From positions 95,385 through 159,384 of the forward strand of contig JAVHMA010000001.1 of NCBI GenBank assembly GCA_031081715.1: a stretch of 64,000 nt of DNA. The letters are read 5' to 3'. The translations under genes were made by a program, and so were the position numbers. Under the pieces are notes generated by a model. It did not search any database and was not told the origin of the DNA. It was given only the letters and a program-made list of their open reading frames with translations. The stretch is from Armatimonadota bacterium (lineage in GTDB: Bacteria > Sysuimicrobiota > Sysuimicrobiia > Sysuimicrobiales > Humicultoraceae). This document shows positions 46,133 through 55,371 of this stretch, in pieces (within the stretch, counting starts at the first letter, position 1; the number at the start of each line of letters is the position of its first letter).

Positions 46133-46420
46133 GTGTCCGCGTTCGCGCTGTTCGCGCTCGTGCTGCTCGGGCTCGTCACGGTGTTCGCCCTCAGCAACCC
46201 CGCGCCGGTTGTACTGCGTTTCCTGTCCTGGCAGGTCGAAACCACGCTGGCGCTCGCCGTCATTGGCGGCGCGGTCATCGGGGGCGTCCTGGTGTTCGTG
46301 AGCGGGGTCCTGGGGCAGCAGCAGGTCCGCGCCCGTCTGCGGGAGTCGCAGGCCCGCGTCCGGGAACTCGAGGCGCGGCTCCACGACTCGAGCAGGTCCG
46401 ACCCCGGCCCGCCCACCTAG
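46133..46420 (+). CDS. LapA/YrvD-type (DUF1049) small membrane protein
   Basis: GTG 46133 follows GGAGGTG. 95 residues with two membrane helices (about 3-22 and 40-62) separated by SNPAPVVLRFLSWQVET, and a C-terminal Arg/Glu coiled coil (LRESQARVRELEARL). LapA proteins assist envelope assembly in proteobacteria; the Bacillus counterpart YrvD lies between secDF and recJ, as here. Confidence 0.82.
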   Translation: MSAFALFALVLLGLVTVFALSNPAPVVLRFLSWQVETTLALAVIGGAVIGGVLVFVSGVLGQQQVRARLRESQARVRELEARLHDSSRSDPGPPT

Positions 46421-46423
46421 TCG

Positions 46424-49400
46424 ATGGGCGGGCCGCCGGACGCCCGCTGGCGCCTGCGCTCGTCCGACCCCGAGGACGTCGCCCGCCTGGCCGCCGCGCT
46501 CGACGTGTCGCCGCTCGTGGCGCGGCTGCTGGTCAACCGAGGCCTCGCGGATGCGGCGGCTGCGCGCGCCTTCCTCGACCCTCGTCTCGACCGCTTGAGC
46601 TCACCCTTCGCGCTCGCCGGCATGGAGGCGGCCGTGACGCGTCTCGTGCGCGGCCTGCGTGCGGGCGAGCGCATCGCCGTCTACGCGGACTACGACGCCG
46701 ACGGCGTGACCGCGGCCGCGCAGCTCCTGCGCACCCTGCGCGCGCTCGGCGCGCTGGTGGAGTGGTACATCCCGGACCGCCGGACCGAAGGCTACGGGCT
46801 ACATGCGGCCGCGGTGCGGTGGCTGGCGGCCGAGGGTGCCTCGCTGCTCGTCGCAGTGGACTGCGGCGTCACCGCCGTCGAGGCGGCCTGTGCCGCCCGG
46901 GAAGCCGGGTGTGACCTCGTGGTGCTGGACCACCACCTGCCCGGGCCGTCGCTGCCCGAGGCGGCGGTCGTCGTGAATCCCCATCTGAGCCCCGGGGCGA
47001 CGGAATTCTGCGCCGCGGGACTAGCCCTGCAGGCTTGCCGGGGACTGCTCCAGGCGGCCGGCCGCGGGGCCGAGAGCGGATCGCTACTCGCGCTCGCCGC
47101 GCTGGGCACCGTGGCCGACGCGGTCCCGCTGGTCGGCGACAACCGCATCATCGTGGCTGCGGCGCTCTCCGGGGCCGACTGGTCCGCCCCACCAGGGCTC
47201 GCCGCCCTGCGCGCGACCGCAGGGATCGAGCCGCCTTTGGGCGTCCGGGACCTCTCCTTCGTGCTCGCTCCCCGGTTGAATGCGGCAGGCCGCCTAGCGC
47301 ACGCCGGGGACGCGCTGCGGCTGCTGGTGAGCGACGACGTCGCGGAGTGCGCGCGGCTCGCCGAGGCTCTCGACCGGCTCAACGTGGAGCGACGCGCGCT
47401 CTGCGAGGCCGTGCTGGCCGACGCTGTGGCGGAAGTCGAGGCCGGTGGCCTGGCCGCCGCTCCGGCGATCGTCCTGGCGCGCGAGACCTGGCACCCGGGT
47501 GTCATCGGGATCGTGGCCTCCCAGCTCGTCGAGCGCTACTACCGGCCCGTGGTCCTGATCGCGCTCGACGGTGAGCTCGGCCGGGGCTCCGCACGAACTA
47601 TCCCGTCCGTGCACGTGGTCGAGGCCCTCGCCAGGGCCGCGAGCCACCTGACCGCGTTCGGCGGCCACGCCATGGCAGCCGGCCTGACCCTCCGCACGGA
47701 GGAGGTGCCGCGATTCCGCGAGGCCTTCCTGGCCGCGGTGGCCGCCCTGGTGCGGCCGGACGACCTGCACCCGGTCGTGGAGATCGACGCCGAGGTCGCG
47801 CTATCGGAACTGACCCCGCAGCTCGCCGGGCAGCTCGCACGCCTGGCGCCGCACGGCGCCGGACAGCCCGTGCCGGTGCTCCTGACCCGGGGGCTGCGCG
47901 CGACCGGTGCGCGGGTCGTGGGCGGTGGCGCACACCTGCGCCTGGTTGTTAGCGACGGGGCGTGCACCGCGGAAGCCATCGGGTTCCGGTTGGGTGACCG
48001 CGCCGAGCTCTTGGCCTTCACCCAGGCCCGCGTGGACTTGGCGTACGCGGTCGAGCTCGACCGGTGGTGCGAGGGGAACGGGGTGCAGCTCGTCGTCGAG
48101 GCGCTGTGGACGCCCGACGTGGAACCCGCGGCCGTGGCGACCGACGTCGACGGCGTCCTCGACCGGCTGTTCGCGCGCGCCGGCGACTACCTGGACAGCC
48201 GCCACATGCGGGCCGACGACGCGGAGGCGTTTCACACCAAGGTTGTCGGGGTCACCTTCGCGGATCGGCAGGCGGTCCTGGCCGAGGTGCGGCCGGGCGA
48301 GCGCCTGCGGCTCGTACGCGACCCGGCCAACCCGGCGGATCCGCACGCGATCCAGGTGCGCCGCGCCGACGGCAGGCAGCTCGGGTTCCTGCGGGCGCCC
48401 CTCGCAGCACGGCTGGCGCCGGCCATGGACGCAGGCGCCCGCTACGCCGTAACCGCCACGGCCCTGACCGGGGGCGGCGATCGCGCGCTCGGCCTCAACG
48501 TGCTGGTTCGCCGGGAAGCGGCCTGGGCGGGTGACGCCTCGGTGCCAGGGGCCGCGTCAGGGCTGGGTCCCACCCACCGGCTCATCGACCGCCTGGCGGC
48601 CACGGCCTACAGGGGCCGGCCGCTGTCGGGGCTCCAGCGCGAGGTTCTGGCCGCGGTGGCCGGAGGCGCGCGGCTCGCGGTCCGGATGGCGCCGGGACAG
48701 GGACTGGTGGCCACCAGCACGATGGCCGCTGCGCTGCTGGCGAGCCAGGTTTGCGCCCCGGTGGCCGTCGTGCTCCCGCGGGCTGTGGAGGCGGATGCCT
48801 GGGCCGCGGCAGCCGGACCATGGCTGCGCGAAGTCGGACTCCGGTCGGCCGCGGCGCACGGCGCGCTGCCACCGCCCCTTCGCACCTGGGTGGCAGAGGG
48901 CGGGGCGCTGGACGTGCTGTTCGCCTCGGCGGAGTGGCTCGCGACGCATCCCTCGGCGGCGGCGGCCACCGTGGTCGTCGTGGATGATGCCGACCCCGGG
49001 CTGCCCGGATCGTCGGGCAGCGCCGATCCGCACGCTCGGCTGGTGCTCGGGCGTCTCTCTGACGCGCAAGTCGCGGCGCTGGCGGCCCGCGGCCTGACGC
49101 CGGGACCCACCAACGCCGGGCCGCGCACCAACCTCAGGGTGGTGGACCGGCGCGGTCGCGCGGCCGCAGATGCGCTCCTCGCGGGTGCTCGCGACCGTCC
49201 CGACCCTGTGGTTGTCCTGACGCCGGACGCAGCGACGGCGGTGGCGGCGGCGCTGGACCTCCGGCGGGTCAGGCCCCCTGACGCAGGCCGCGTCGCCTAC
49301 TACCACGAGGGCTTGCCGCTGGCGTTGCGGCGGGTGCTCGAGGACCTGTTCAGCGCGGGCGCGATCCGCGCGCTCGTCGCCGGCACGCTCCTGGTCGATC

Positions 49401-49909
49401 CTTCCGCGCCGCCGACGGTCTCGCGTGTGGTGGCGCTCGGCCTTCCACCCACACGCCTGCTCGCGTCCGAGGCCATGGGGATTGCCGGCCGGGACGGCCG
49501 CCAGGCGGCCGTCGAGCTCGCGTACGACCCCGGGGTGCTGGACGCCCTGACCGCGGCCACAACCCGCCGGCACCCGCCGCGCGAAGCGCTCGTGCGGTGT
49601 TACCATTACTTCAGGGAGCTTGACCGCCGCGGGCCGTGGGCGCTGCCGGCCGCCGGCAGCGCGGGCCTGCCCGCGGAGACGCTCGCCGCGGCGGTGGACG
49701 TGTTCCTCGAGGCCGGGGTCGTGGCGGTGGAGGATGGCGAGGGCGCCGGGACGCGGTACGCGCTCGTCGCGTCCGAGGGCCGCGTGGACCTGACGCGCTC
49801 CCTCCGGTACCGGGAGGGCGCGCGCGAGCGCGCGGCGGTCGAGACACTGCGCGCGTGGGCCGGTGGCGGCGCCGCGGCGATTCTGGCCACGCTGGCCGCG
49901 GGCGCGTGA
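46424..49909 (+). CDS. recJ: RecJ ssDNA exonuclease fused to HIRAN and degenerate RecQ-like helicase modules
   Basis: 1161 residues, far longer than usual RecJ (about 550-800). Residues 86-95 YADYDADGV, 148-152 VDCGV, 169-171 DHH and 413-420 GGHAMAAG give an intact DHH/DHHA1 nuclease, followed by the OB domain (about 455-590). Residues about 603-686 look like HIRAN (VVGVTFADRQ, RLVRDPANPADPHAIQV, GQLGFL-like). From about 735 the layout copies RecQ: LQREVLAAVAGG, a Walker A site reduced to MAPGQGLVATS without Lys, VVVVDDAD for DEAH, then VVVLTP, AYYHEGLP, AGTLLVDPS and GIAGRDGRQ. A winged-helix-like tail follows. The ATPase is probably dead. Transcribed with secDF and rel. Confidence 0.88.
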   Translation: MGGPPDARWRLRSSDPEDVARLAAALDVSPLVARLLVNRGLADAAAARAFLDPRLDRLSSPFALAGMEAAVTRLVRGLRAGERIAVYADYDADGVTAAAQLLRTLRALGALVEWYIPDRRTEGYGLHAAAVRWLAAEGASLLVAVDCGVTAVEAACAAREAGCDLVVLDHHLPGPSLPEAAVVVNPHLSPGATEFCAAGLALQACRGLLQAAGRGAESGSLLALAALGTVADAVPLVGDNRIIVAAALSGADWSAPPGLAALRATAGIEPPLGVRDLSFVLAPRLNAAGRLAHAGDALRLLVSDDVAECARLAEALDRLNVERRALCEAVLADAVAEVEAGGLAAAPAIVLARETWHPGVIGIVASQLVERYYRPVVLIALDGELGRGSARTIPSVHVVEALARAASHLTAFGGHAMAAGLTLRTEEVPRFREAFLAAVAALVRPDDLHPVVEIDAEVALSELTPQLAGQLARLAPHGAGQPVPVLLTRGLRATGARVVGGGAHLRLVVSDGACTAEAIGFRLGDRAELLAFTQARVDLAYAVELDRWCEGNGVQLVVEALWTPDVEPAAVATDVDGVLDRLFARAGDYLDSRHMRADDAEAFHTKVVGVTFADRQAVLAEVRPGERLRLVRDPANPADPHAIQVRRADGRQLGFLRAPLAARLAPAMDAGARYAVTATALTGGGDRALGLNVLVRREAAWAGDASVPGAASGLGPTHRLIDRLAATAYRGRPLSGLQREVLAAVAGGARLAVRMAPGQGLVATSTMAAALLASQVCAPVAVVLPRAVEADAWAAAAGPWLREVGLRSAAAHGALPPPLRTWVAEGGALDVLFASAEWLATHPSAAAATVVVVDDADPGLPGSSGSADPHARLVLGRLSDAQVAALAARGLTPGPTNAGPRTNLRVVDRRGRAAADALLAGARDRPDPVVVLTPDAATAVAAALDLRRVRPPDAGRVAYYHEGLPLALRRVLEDLFSAGAIRALVAGTLLVDPSAPPTVSRVVALGLPPTRLLASEAMGIAGRDGRQAAVELAYDPGVLDALTAATTRRHPPREALVRCYHYFRELDRRGPWALPAAGSAGLPAETLAAAVDVFLEAGVVAVEDGEGAGTRYALVASEGRVDLTRSLRYREGARERAAVETLRAWAGGGAAAILATLAAGA

Positions 49910-49970
49910 GCAGGGCTCCGTGCGGGAGCACCGAAGTGGTGCGGGACGAGCTGGTAAGGTGGATGCAGCG

Positions 49971-52172
49971 GTGAAGTGGCTCGACCTTCGACGGCAGCAG
50001 GCCAGCTTCCAGGACCTGCCCCCACAGGTTCAGGGCCTCGTGGCGACCCTGCGCGCCCACTTCCCGCGCGCCGACCTGGACGTCGTCCGCGAGGCGTACC
50101 TGGCGGCGGCCCGCGCGCACGACGGCCAGATGCGCGCCTCCGGCGAGCCCTACGTCACCCACGCCGTGGCGGTGGCCGGGATCCTGGCCGACTTGCACCT
50201 CGACCCGACGACCGTGGCCGCCGCGCTGCTGCACGACGTGCTCGAGGACACGGGTGTCGAGCCCGACGAGTTGCGCGAGCGGTTCGGCGCCGAGATCGCG
50301 ACCCTGGTGGACGGGGTCACCAAGCTGGGCCGGATCGAGTGGCAGAGCCGGGAGCAGCGGCAGGCCGAGAATCTGCGCAAGATGTTCCTGGCGATGGCCA
50401 ACGACATCCGCATCGTGCTCATCAAGCTTGCTGACCGGTTGCACAACATGCGCACGATCGCGCCGCTGCCGGACTGGAAGCGGCGCCGAACGTCCCAGGA
50501 GACCCTGGACATCTACGCCCCGCTCGCGGAGCGGCTCGGGATCGGCAGCCTGCAGAAGGAGCTGGAGGACCTGGCGTTCCGCGAGCTCGAGCCCGAGGCG
50601 TACGCCGAGCTCACGCGCGAGCTGACCCAGGCCGAGGAGGCGCGGCAGCGCATCGTGGACCACGTGTGCGCGGTCCTCCAGCGCGAGCTGCAGCGCGCCG
50701 GGATCAAAGTGGACCCACGGCACATTACCGGCCGGCCCAAGCACATCTACAGTATCTGGAAGAAGCTGCAACGGCCCAAGTACGCGGGCCAGCCGATCGC
50801 GCGCATCTATGACCGCCTCGGGGTGCGTGTTCTCGTGGATGACATCAAGGACTGCTACGCGGCGCTGGGCGTGGTGCACTCGGTGTGGAAGCCGATTCCC
50901 GGCGAGTTCGACGACTACATCGCCAACCCCAAGACCAGCGGGTACCAGTCGCTGCACACGGCCGTCCTCCACGAAGGCGAGCCGCTGGAAATCCAGATCC
51001 GCACCCACCAGATGCACGAGGAGGCCGAGCGCGGCATCGCCGCCCACTGGAAGTACAAGCAGGGGAAGCCCGCGGGGGCCGAGCTCGACCAGAAGCTGGC
51101 GTGGCTCCGGCAACTGCTGGAGTGGCAGAAGGACCTGGCGGATGCCCGGGAGTTCGTGGCGTCGGTCCGGCTGGACCTGTTCCAAAACGAGGTATTCGTG
51201 TTCACCCCCAAGGGTGACGTCGTCGACCTGCCGTCGGGCGCGACGCCGATCGACTTCGCGTATCGGATCCACACCGACATCGGCCACCACACTGTGGGCG
51301 CCCGCGTGAACGGCCGGCTCGTGCCGCTGTCGCAGAAGCTGCACACGGGCGACATCGTCGAGATCGTCACCAACAAGAGTAGCCCCGGGCCCAGCCGCGA
51401 CTGGCTGGGCTTCGTTGCCACGAGCAACGCGCGCGCGAAGATCCGACAGTGGTTCAAGCATGAGCGTCACCAGGAGAACGTCGGTCGCGGCCGGGAGCTG
51501 CTGGAGCGCGAGCTGCGCCGGACCGGCAGCGTCACCGCCGGGATGAAGCCCGACCGGCTGGCCGAGATCGCGGGCAAGTTCGGGATGCCCTCGGAGGAGG
51601 AACTGCTCGCCGCGGTCGGCAACGGCGACCTCTCGCTGCTCCAAGTGGCGCAGGCGCTGCGGGGCGAGGCACCCGCGGAGATCGAGGAGGCGCCCGCGCT
51701 GCCGGTGGCCGCGCCGCCCGCCCCGACCGGGGTCCGGGTGCGCGGGGTCGACAACGTACTGATGCACTTCGCGCGCTGCTGCACCCCGCTGCCGGGCGAC
51801 CGCATCGTCGGCTACATCACGCGCGGCCGCGGCGTGACGATCCACCGCAGCGACTGCTCCAACATCGCGTTCCTGCGTGGCCATCCCGAGCGCCTGCTCG
51901 AGGTGGAGTGGGAGACCTCCGCCGCCGGCTCCTACCAGGTGGAGATCGAGGTAGAGGCGTTCGATCGGGTCGGTTTGCTGAAGGACATCATGGCCGCGGT
52001 CGCCGAGACGAAGACCAACGCGCTGTCCGTGAACGCCCGGGTGCGCAAGGACAAGGTCGTGGTGACCAACCTGGTGCTCGACATCCGCAATGTCGGGCAG
52101 CTCCACGCGGTGATGCAGAAGGTAGAGAAGGTGCCCGAGGTCTTCAGCGTGGCGCGCGTGGTCCCCACGTGA
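49971..52172 (+). CDS. rel: RelA/SpoT-type (p)ppGpp synthetase/hydrolase
   Basis: Stringent-response enzyme, 733 residues from GTG 49971 (AAGGTGG site; GTG 49959 is an alternative). Order: HD hydrolase domain (HAVAVAGIL, LLHDVLEDTG, DRLHNMRT, about 65-150), synthetase domain (YDRLGVRVLV, SGYQSLHTAV, EIQIRT, about 220-350), TGS (FVFTPKGDVVDLPSGATPIDFAY, about 405) and a C-terminal ACT domain (VEIEVEAFDRVGLLKDI). The substrate-binding motif reads PGEFDDYIA, the acidic E-x-D-D of RelA synthetases, although the HD site looks intact. Followed by an aminotransferase and dtd, as in related genomes. Confidence 0.93.
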   Translation: MKWLDLRRQQASFQDLPPQVQGLVATLRAHFPRADLDVVREAYLAAARAHDGQMRASGEPYVTHAVAVAGILADLHLDPTTVAAALLHDVLEDTGVEPDELRERFGAEIATLVDGVTKLGRIEWQSREQRQAENLRKMFLAMANDIRIVLIKLADRLHNMRTIAPLPDWKRRRTSQETLDIYAPLAERLGIGSLQKELEDLAFRELEPEAYAELTRELTQAEEARQRIVDHVCAVLQRELQRAGIKVDPRHITGRPKHIYSIWKKLQRPKYAGQPIARIYDRLGVRVLVDDIKDCYAALGVVHSVWKPIPGEFDDYIANPKTSGYQSLHTAVLHEGEPLEIQIRTHQMHEEAERGIAAHWKYKQGKPAGAELDQKLAWLRQLLEWQKDLADAREFVASVRLDLFQNEVFVFTPKGDVVDLPSGATPIDFAYRIHTDIGHHTVGARVNGRLVPLSQKLHTGDIVEIVTNKSSPGPSRDWLGFVATSNARAKIRQWFKHERHQENVGRGRELLERELRRTGSVTAGMKPDRLAEIAGKFGMPSEEELLAAVGNGDLSLLQVAQALRGEAPAEIEEAPALPVAAPPAPTGVRVRGVDNVLMHFARCCTPLPGDRIVGYITRGRGVTIHRSDCSNIAFLRGHPERLLEVEWETSAAGSYQVEIEVEAFDRVGLLKDIMAAVAETKTNALSVNARVRKDKVVVTNLVLDIRNVGQLHAVMQKVEKVPEVFSVARVVPT

Positions 52173-52200
52173 CGGCCTGGCTGACGCGAGGAGGGTGGAG

Positions 52201-53382
52201 GTGAAGCGACCGACCGCTGCCCGCGTTGCCCTGTTCACCGAGTCGGTGATCCGGGAAATGACGCGGCTGTGCCACGACCACGACGCCGTGAACCTGGCCC
52301 AGGGGTTCCCGGACTTCGAAGCGCCGGCGGCGCTGCTCCAGGCGGCCGCCAAGGCGCTGCGCGACGGGTGGAACCAGTACGCGATCACGTGGGGCTCCCC
52401 TCGGCTGCGGCAGGCGATCGCCGCCAAGGCCTCCCGCGAGCTCGGCCTGGCGATCGACCCGGAGCGCCACGTGACCGTGACCTGCGGGGCGACCGAGGCC
52501 ATGATGGCGACCCTGCTGGCGGTTGTCGACCCCGGCGACGAGGTTGTCCTGTTCGAGCCGTTTTACGAGAACTACGGGCCCGACGCGCTGCTGTCGGGAG
52601 CGAGGGTGCGCTACGTGCGCCTCGACCTGACCGACCCGGTGGTGCCCTTCGACCCCGCCGAGCTGCGGGCGGCCTTCGGGCCACGGACCCGGGCGATCAT
52701 CGTCAACACGCCTCACAACCCGACGGGCAAGGTCTTCACGCGGGAGGAGTTGGAGCTGATCGCGGCGCTATGCCGGGAGCACGACGTGCTGGCGGTGACC
52801 GATGAGGTCTACGAGCACATCCTCTACGACGGCGCCCGACACGTCTCGCTCGCGGCGCTCGACGGCATGGCCGAGCGCACCGTTGTGGTCAACAGCATGT
52901 CCAAGACCTATTCGGTCACCGGCTGGCGCGTCGGGTGGACGCTGTGCGCGAATCCGGCGATCACCGACGGCATCCGGCGCGCACACGACTTCCTCACCGT
53001 GGGCGCCGCCGCCCCGCTGCAGGAGGCCGGGGCGGTGGCGCTGGCGTTTCCCCGCTCGTACTACGACGAGCTCGGTCGCGCCTACCAGCGCAAACGCGAC
53101 ATCATGCTGGGGATGCTGCGCGACGCCGGATTTCGGTGTGTCGTCCCCCGCGGCGCCTACTACGTCATGGCCGACATCGGCGGGCTGTCGGCGGACGACG
53201 ACGTGACGTTCACCACGGCGATGATCGCGACCGTCGGGGTGGGGGCCGTGCCCGGCAGCAGCTTCTACCACGACCCGGCCGCCGGCCGCCGGCTGATCCG
53301 GTTCGCCTTCCCCAAGAAGGACGAGACGCTCGCCGAGGTTCGCCGGCGCCTGGGCCGGCTCGCCCCCGCGCGGCGGGCCTGA
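52201..53382 (+). CDS. Class I/II PLP aminotransferase (kynurenine/methionine aminotransferase-like)
   Basis: 393 residues; GTG 52201 lies 5 bases after GAGGAGGG. NLAQGFPDFEAP, GWNQYAITWGSPRLRQAI, TCGATEAMMATL, VNTPHNPTGKVF and the PLP Lys in VVNSMSKTYSVTGWRVGW (about residue 240) put it in aspartate aminotransferase fold type I, subgroup I-gamma (YbdL/KAT). The DVSGxxxx-type C-terminal Arg is in RLIRFAF. Probably transaminates methionine, kynurenine or glutamine with an oxo-acid; specificity uncertain. Confidence 0.88.
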   Translation: MKRPTAARVALFTESVIREMTRLCHDHDAVNLAQGFPDFEAPAALLQAAAKALRDGWNQYAITWGSPRLRQAIAAKASRELGLAIDPERHVTVTCGATEAMMATLLAVVDPGDEVVLFEPFYENYGPDALLSGARVRYVRLDLTDPVVPFDPAELRAAFGPRTRAIIVNTPHNPTGKVFTREELELIAALCREHDVLAVTDEVYEHILYDGARHVSLAALDGMAERTVVVNSMSKTYSVTGWRVGWTLCANPAITDGIRRAHDFLTVGAAAPLQEAGAVALAFPRSYYDELGRAYQRKRDIMLGMLRDAGFRCVVPRGAYYVMADIGGLSADDDVTFTTAMIATVGVGAVPGSSFYHDPAAGRRLIRFAFPKKDETLAEVRRRLGRLAPARRA

Positions 53383-53395
53383 CGCGCGGCGGGTC

Positions 53396-53839
53396 ATGCG
53401 CGCGGTTGTCCAGCGCGTCCGGCGGGCCGAGGTGCGCGTCGGCGACGAGGTTGTCGGCGGCATCGGGGGCGGGCTGTGCGTGCTGCTCGGCGTCGCCGCC
53501 GGCGACGGCCCGGCGCAGGCGCAGGCGCTCGGGCACAAGGTCGCCACACTGCGCATTTTCGACGACGAGGCCGGTCGGCTGAACCGCTCAGTCCTGGACA
53601 CCGGCGGTGAGGTGTTGGTCGTCTCCCAGTTCACCCTCTACGGCGATACGAGCCGCGGCCGGCGGCCCTCGTTCGTGCGGGCTGCGCCGGCCGAGGTGGC
53701 TGAGCCGCTGTGCGAGGCGTTCGCCGCGCGGCTGCGCGAGCTCGGACTGCGCGTGGCCACTGGCCGGTTCCGCGCGGCCATGCTGGTCGAGATCCACAAC
53801 GACGGGCCGGTCACGATCCTGCTCGACACCGATGCGTGA
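53396..53839 (+). CDS. dtd: D-aminoacyl-tRNA deacylase
   Basis: Removes D-amino acids from tRNA. 147 residues, MRAVVQRVRRAEVRV start, VVSQFTLYGDTSRGRRPSF near residue 80 and the cross-subunit Gly-cisPro motif in NDGPVTILLDT at the end. The rel-dtd neighbourhood is conserved in Gram-positives. Overlaps the phosphatase gene by 8 bases. Confidence 0.95.
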   Translation: MRAVVQRVRRAEVRVGDEVVGGIGGGLCVLLGVAAGDGPAQAQALGHKVATLRIFDDEAGRLNRSVLDTGGEVLVVSQFTLYGDTSRGRRPSFVRAAPAEVAEPLCEAFAARLRELGLRVATGRFRAAMLVEIHNDGPVTILLDTDA

Positions 53840-54455
53840 GGGTGCGCGGCTGCTCTTGGTGCGCCACGGCCGCCACGACTGGCTAGGTCCGGCGGACAAC
53901 CGGATCGCCGGACGGCTGCCGGGCGTCTCCATCAACGCGCAGGGCCGGGCCGAGGCCGAGGCGCTCGGCCGGTGGCTGGCGGCGGCGCCGCCCGACCGCA
54001 TCGTGAGCAGCCCGCTGGAGCGGACGATGCAGACCGCGACGATCATCGGAGCGGCGACGGCGCGGTCCGTGGTCGCGGACGCTCGGCTCGTCGAGACCGA
54101 TCTCGGGCCGTGGGAGGGCCTGCCGGTCGCCGAGATCGCCGCCCGCGATCCTGCGGGGTGGCGCGCCTGGCGCACCGCGCCGACCCGGGTAGCGGCGCCG
54201 GGCATCGAGCCGGTCGCCGCGATCGCCGAGCGCATGGGCGCGGCCGCCGAGGAGTACCTGGGCCGCGGCGGGGTCACGCTGTTCGTGTCCCACCAGGACC
54301 CGCTCCTGGCCCTGTGCTGCCGGCTGCTCGGGTTGCCCCTGGACGCGATGCGGCGCCTGGAGATCTCGCCGGGCTCGCTCACCGAGTTCGAGGTCGTGCG
54401 GGGCGAGGCGGTGCTGGTGACCCTGAACGCGCGGCCGCCTGCGGTGCCCGCGTAA
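53832..54455 (+). CDS. Histidine phosphatase family (phosphoglycerate mutase-like) protein
   Basis: 207 residues from ATG 53832. The phosphohistidine motif is LLVRHGRHDW (RHG; most have RHGQT/RHGET), followed by SSPLERTMQTATII, LVETDLGPWEGLP and the second His in LFVSHQDPL. Likely a broad-specificity phosphatase such as CobC/GpmB-like. The last 77 bases overlap the end of livM on the other strand. Confidence 0.86.
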   Translation: MREGARLLLVRHGRHDWLGPADNRIAGRLPGVSINAQGRAEAEALGRWLAAAPPDRIVSSPLERTMQTATIIGAATARSVVADARLVETDLGPWEGLPVAEIAARDPAGWRAWRTAPTRVAAPGIEPVAAIAERMGAAAEEYLGRGGVTLFVSHQDPLLALCCRLLGLPLDAMRRLEISPGSLTEFEVVRGEAVLVTLNARPPAVPA

Positions 54456-55371
54456 GACCGGCCAAGATCCCTTTCGGCATGGTCAGCGACATGACCACCA
54501 GAATACCCCCGTAGATCGCTGGCGCCGGGACCGGGAGCTGCATGTAGTTCTTCAGTGCCACGTCGATCGCGCGGAGCGTGACCGCGCCGACCACCGGTCC
54601 CCACACCAAGCCGCTACCGCCGATCATCGCGGCGATGACGGGAAACAGGCTGCGCTCGATTCCGAGTACGACGGACACGTCGATGTAGCCCGAGTGCAGA
54701 CCGAAGACTGCGCCAGCCAGTCCGGTCGGAGTCGCCCCGAGCACGAACGCGACCTGCTGGACGCGGAAACGGTCCACCCCAGCTGCGGCCGCGGCCAGCT
54801 CGTTCTCCCGCACAGCCGTCATCGCCATTCCTAATCGACTGGACGCGAGCAGGGCGTTGAGGAGCAGGGAGGCGGCGGCCAGGGACAGGGTCAGGAGGTA
54901 GGCCGCTCGCAGACTCAGGTAGTGCTGGGCCGAGACGTAGAGGCCGTGGGAGCCCCCGGTGAGCTGCGGCAGGTTATCGACCGTTAGGCGGAGGAGCAGC
55001 AGCAGCGCAAAGGTGCCCACCGCGAAGTAGGCGCCACGCAGTCGTAGTAGCGGGTAGGCCAGCAGGACGGCAGAGATGGCCGCGGCGGCGCCTCCGGCGA
55101 GGGCGGCGACCGTCGAGCCGGCGGGGCCCAGCGCTGCCAGCAGTGGGACGCGCAGCAGCAGGAGGAACGTGACGTAGGCCCCCAGCCCGAAGAAGCTGGC
55201 CTGTCCCAGGTTGTAGAGCCCGAGAAAGCCTCCCAGCAGATCGTAGTTTGAAGCCAGCGTGATCAACAGAAAGGTGAACAGCAGCGCGGTCACCAGGTCC
55301 CTGGGCAGGATCCAAGGACCCGCCGCGAGCAATAGCAGCGGCACGGCTGGAAGTGCGCGTCGTACGCTCAT
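54379..55371 (-). CDS. livM: Branched-chain amino acid ABC transporter permease LivM
   Basis: 330 residues with about 9-10 membrane helices; SNYDLLGGFLGLYNLGQASFFGLGAYVTFLLL and RLGMAMTAVRENELAAAAAGVDRFRVQQVAFVLGA (the cytoplasmic EAA-like loop) are typical of LivM. The Pro/Arg-rich C-terminal tail extends 77 bases into the convergent phosphatase gene. Overlaps livH by 4 bases. Last gene of the liv operon. Confidence 0.92.
   Translation of the reverse strand: MSVRRALPAVPLLLLAAGPWILPRDLVTALLFTFLLITLASNYDLLGGFLGLYNLGQASFFGLGAYVTFLLLLRVPLLAALGPAGSTVAALAGGAAAAISAVLLAYPLLRLRGAYFAVGTFALLLLLRLTVDNLPQLTGGSHGLYVSAQHYLSLRAAYLLTLSLAAASLLLNALLASSRLGMAMTAVRENELAAAAAGVDRFRVQQVAFVLGATPTGLAGAVFGLHSGYIDVSVVLGIERSLFPVIAAMIGGSGLVWGPVVGAVTLRAIDVALKNYMQLPVPAPAIYGGILVVMSLTMPKGILAGLTRAPQAAARSGSPAPPRPARPRTR

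Noticed and set aside
49611-52502. 963-residue frame on the minus strand
   Set aside because: Antisense to recJ, rel and the aminotransferase, which have intact motifs. Composition is His/Arg/Gly-rich with no recognisable domain, as expected from high-GC codon bias.
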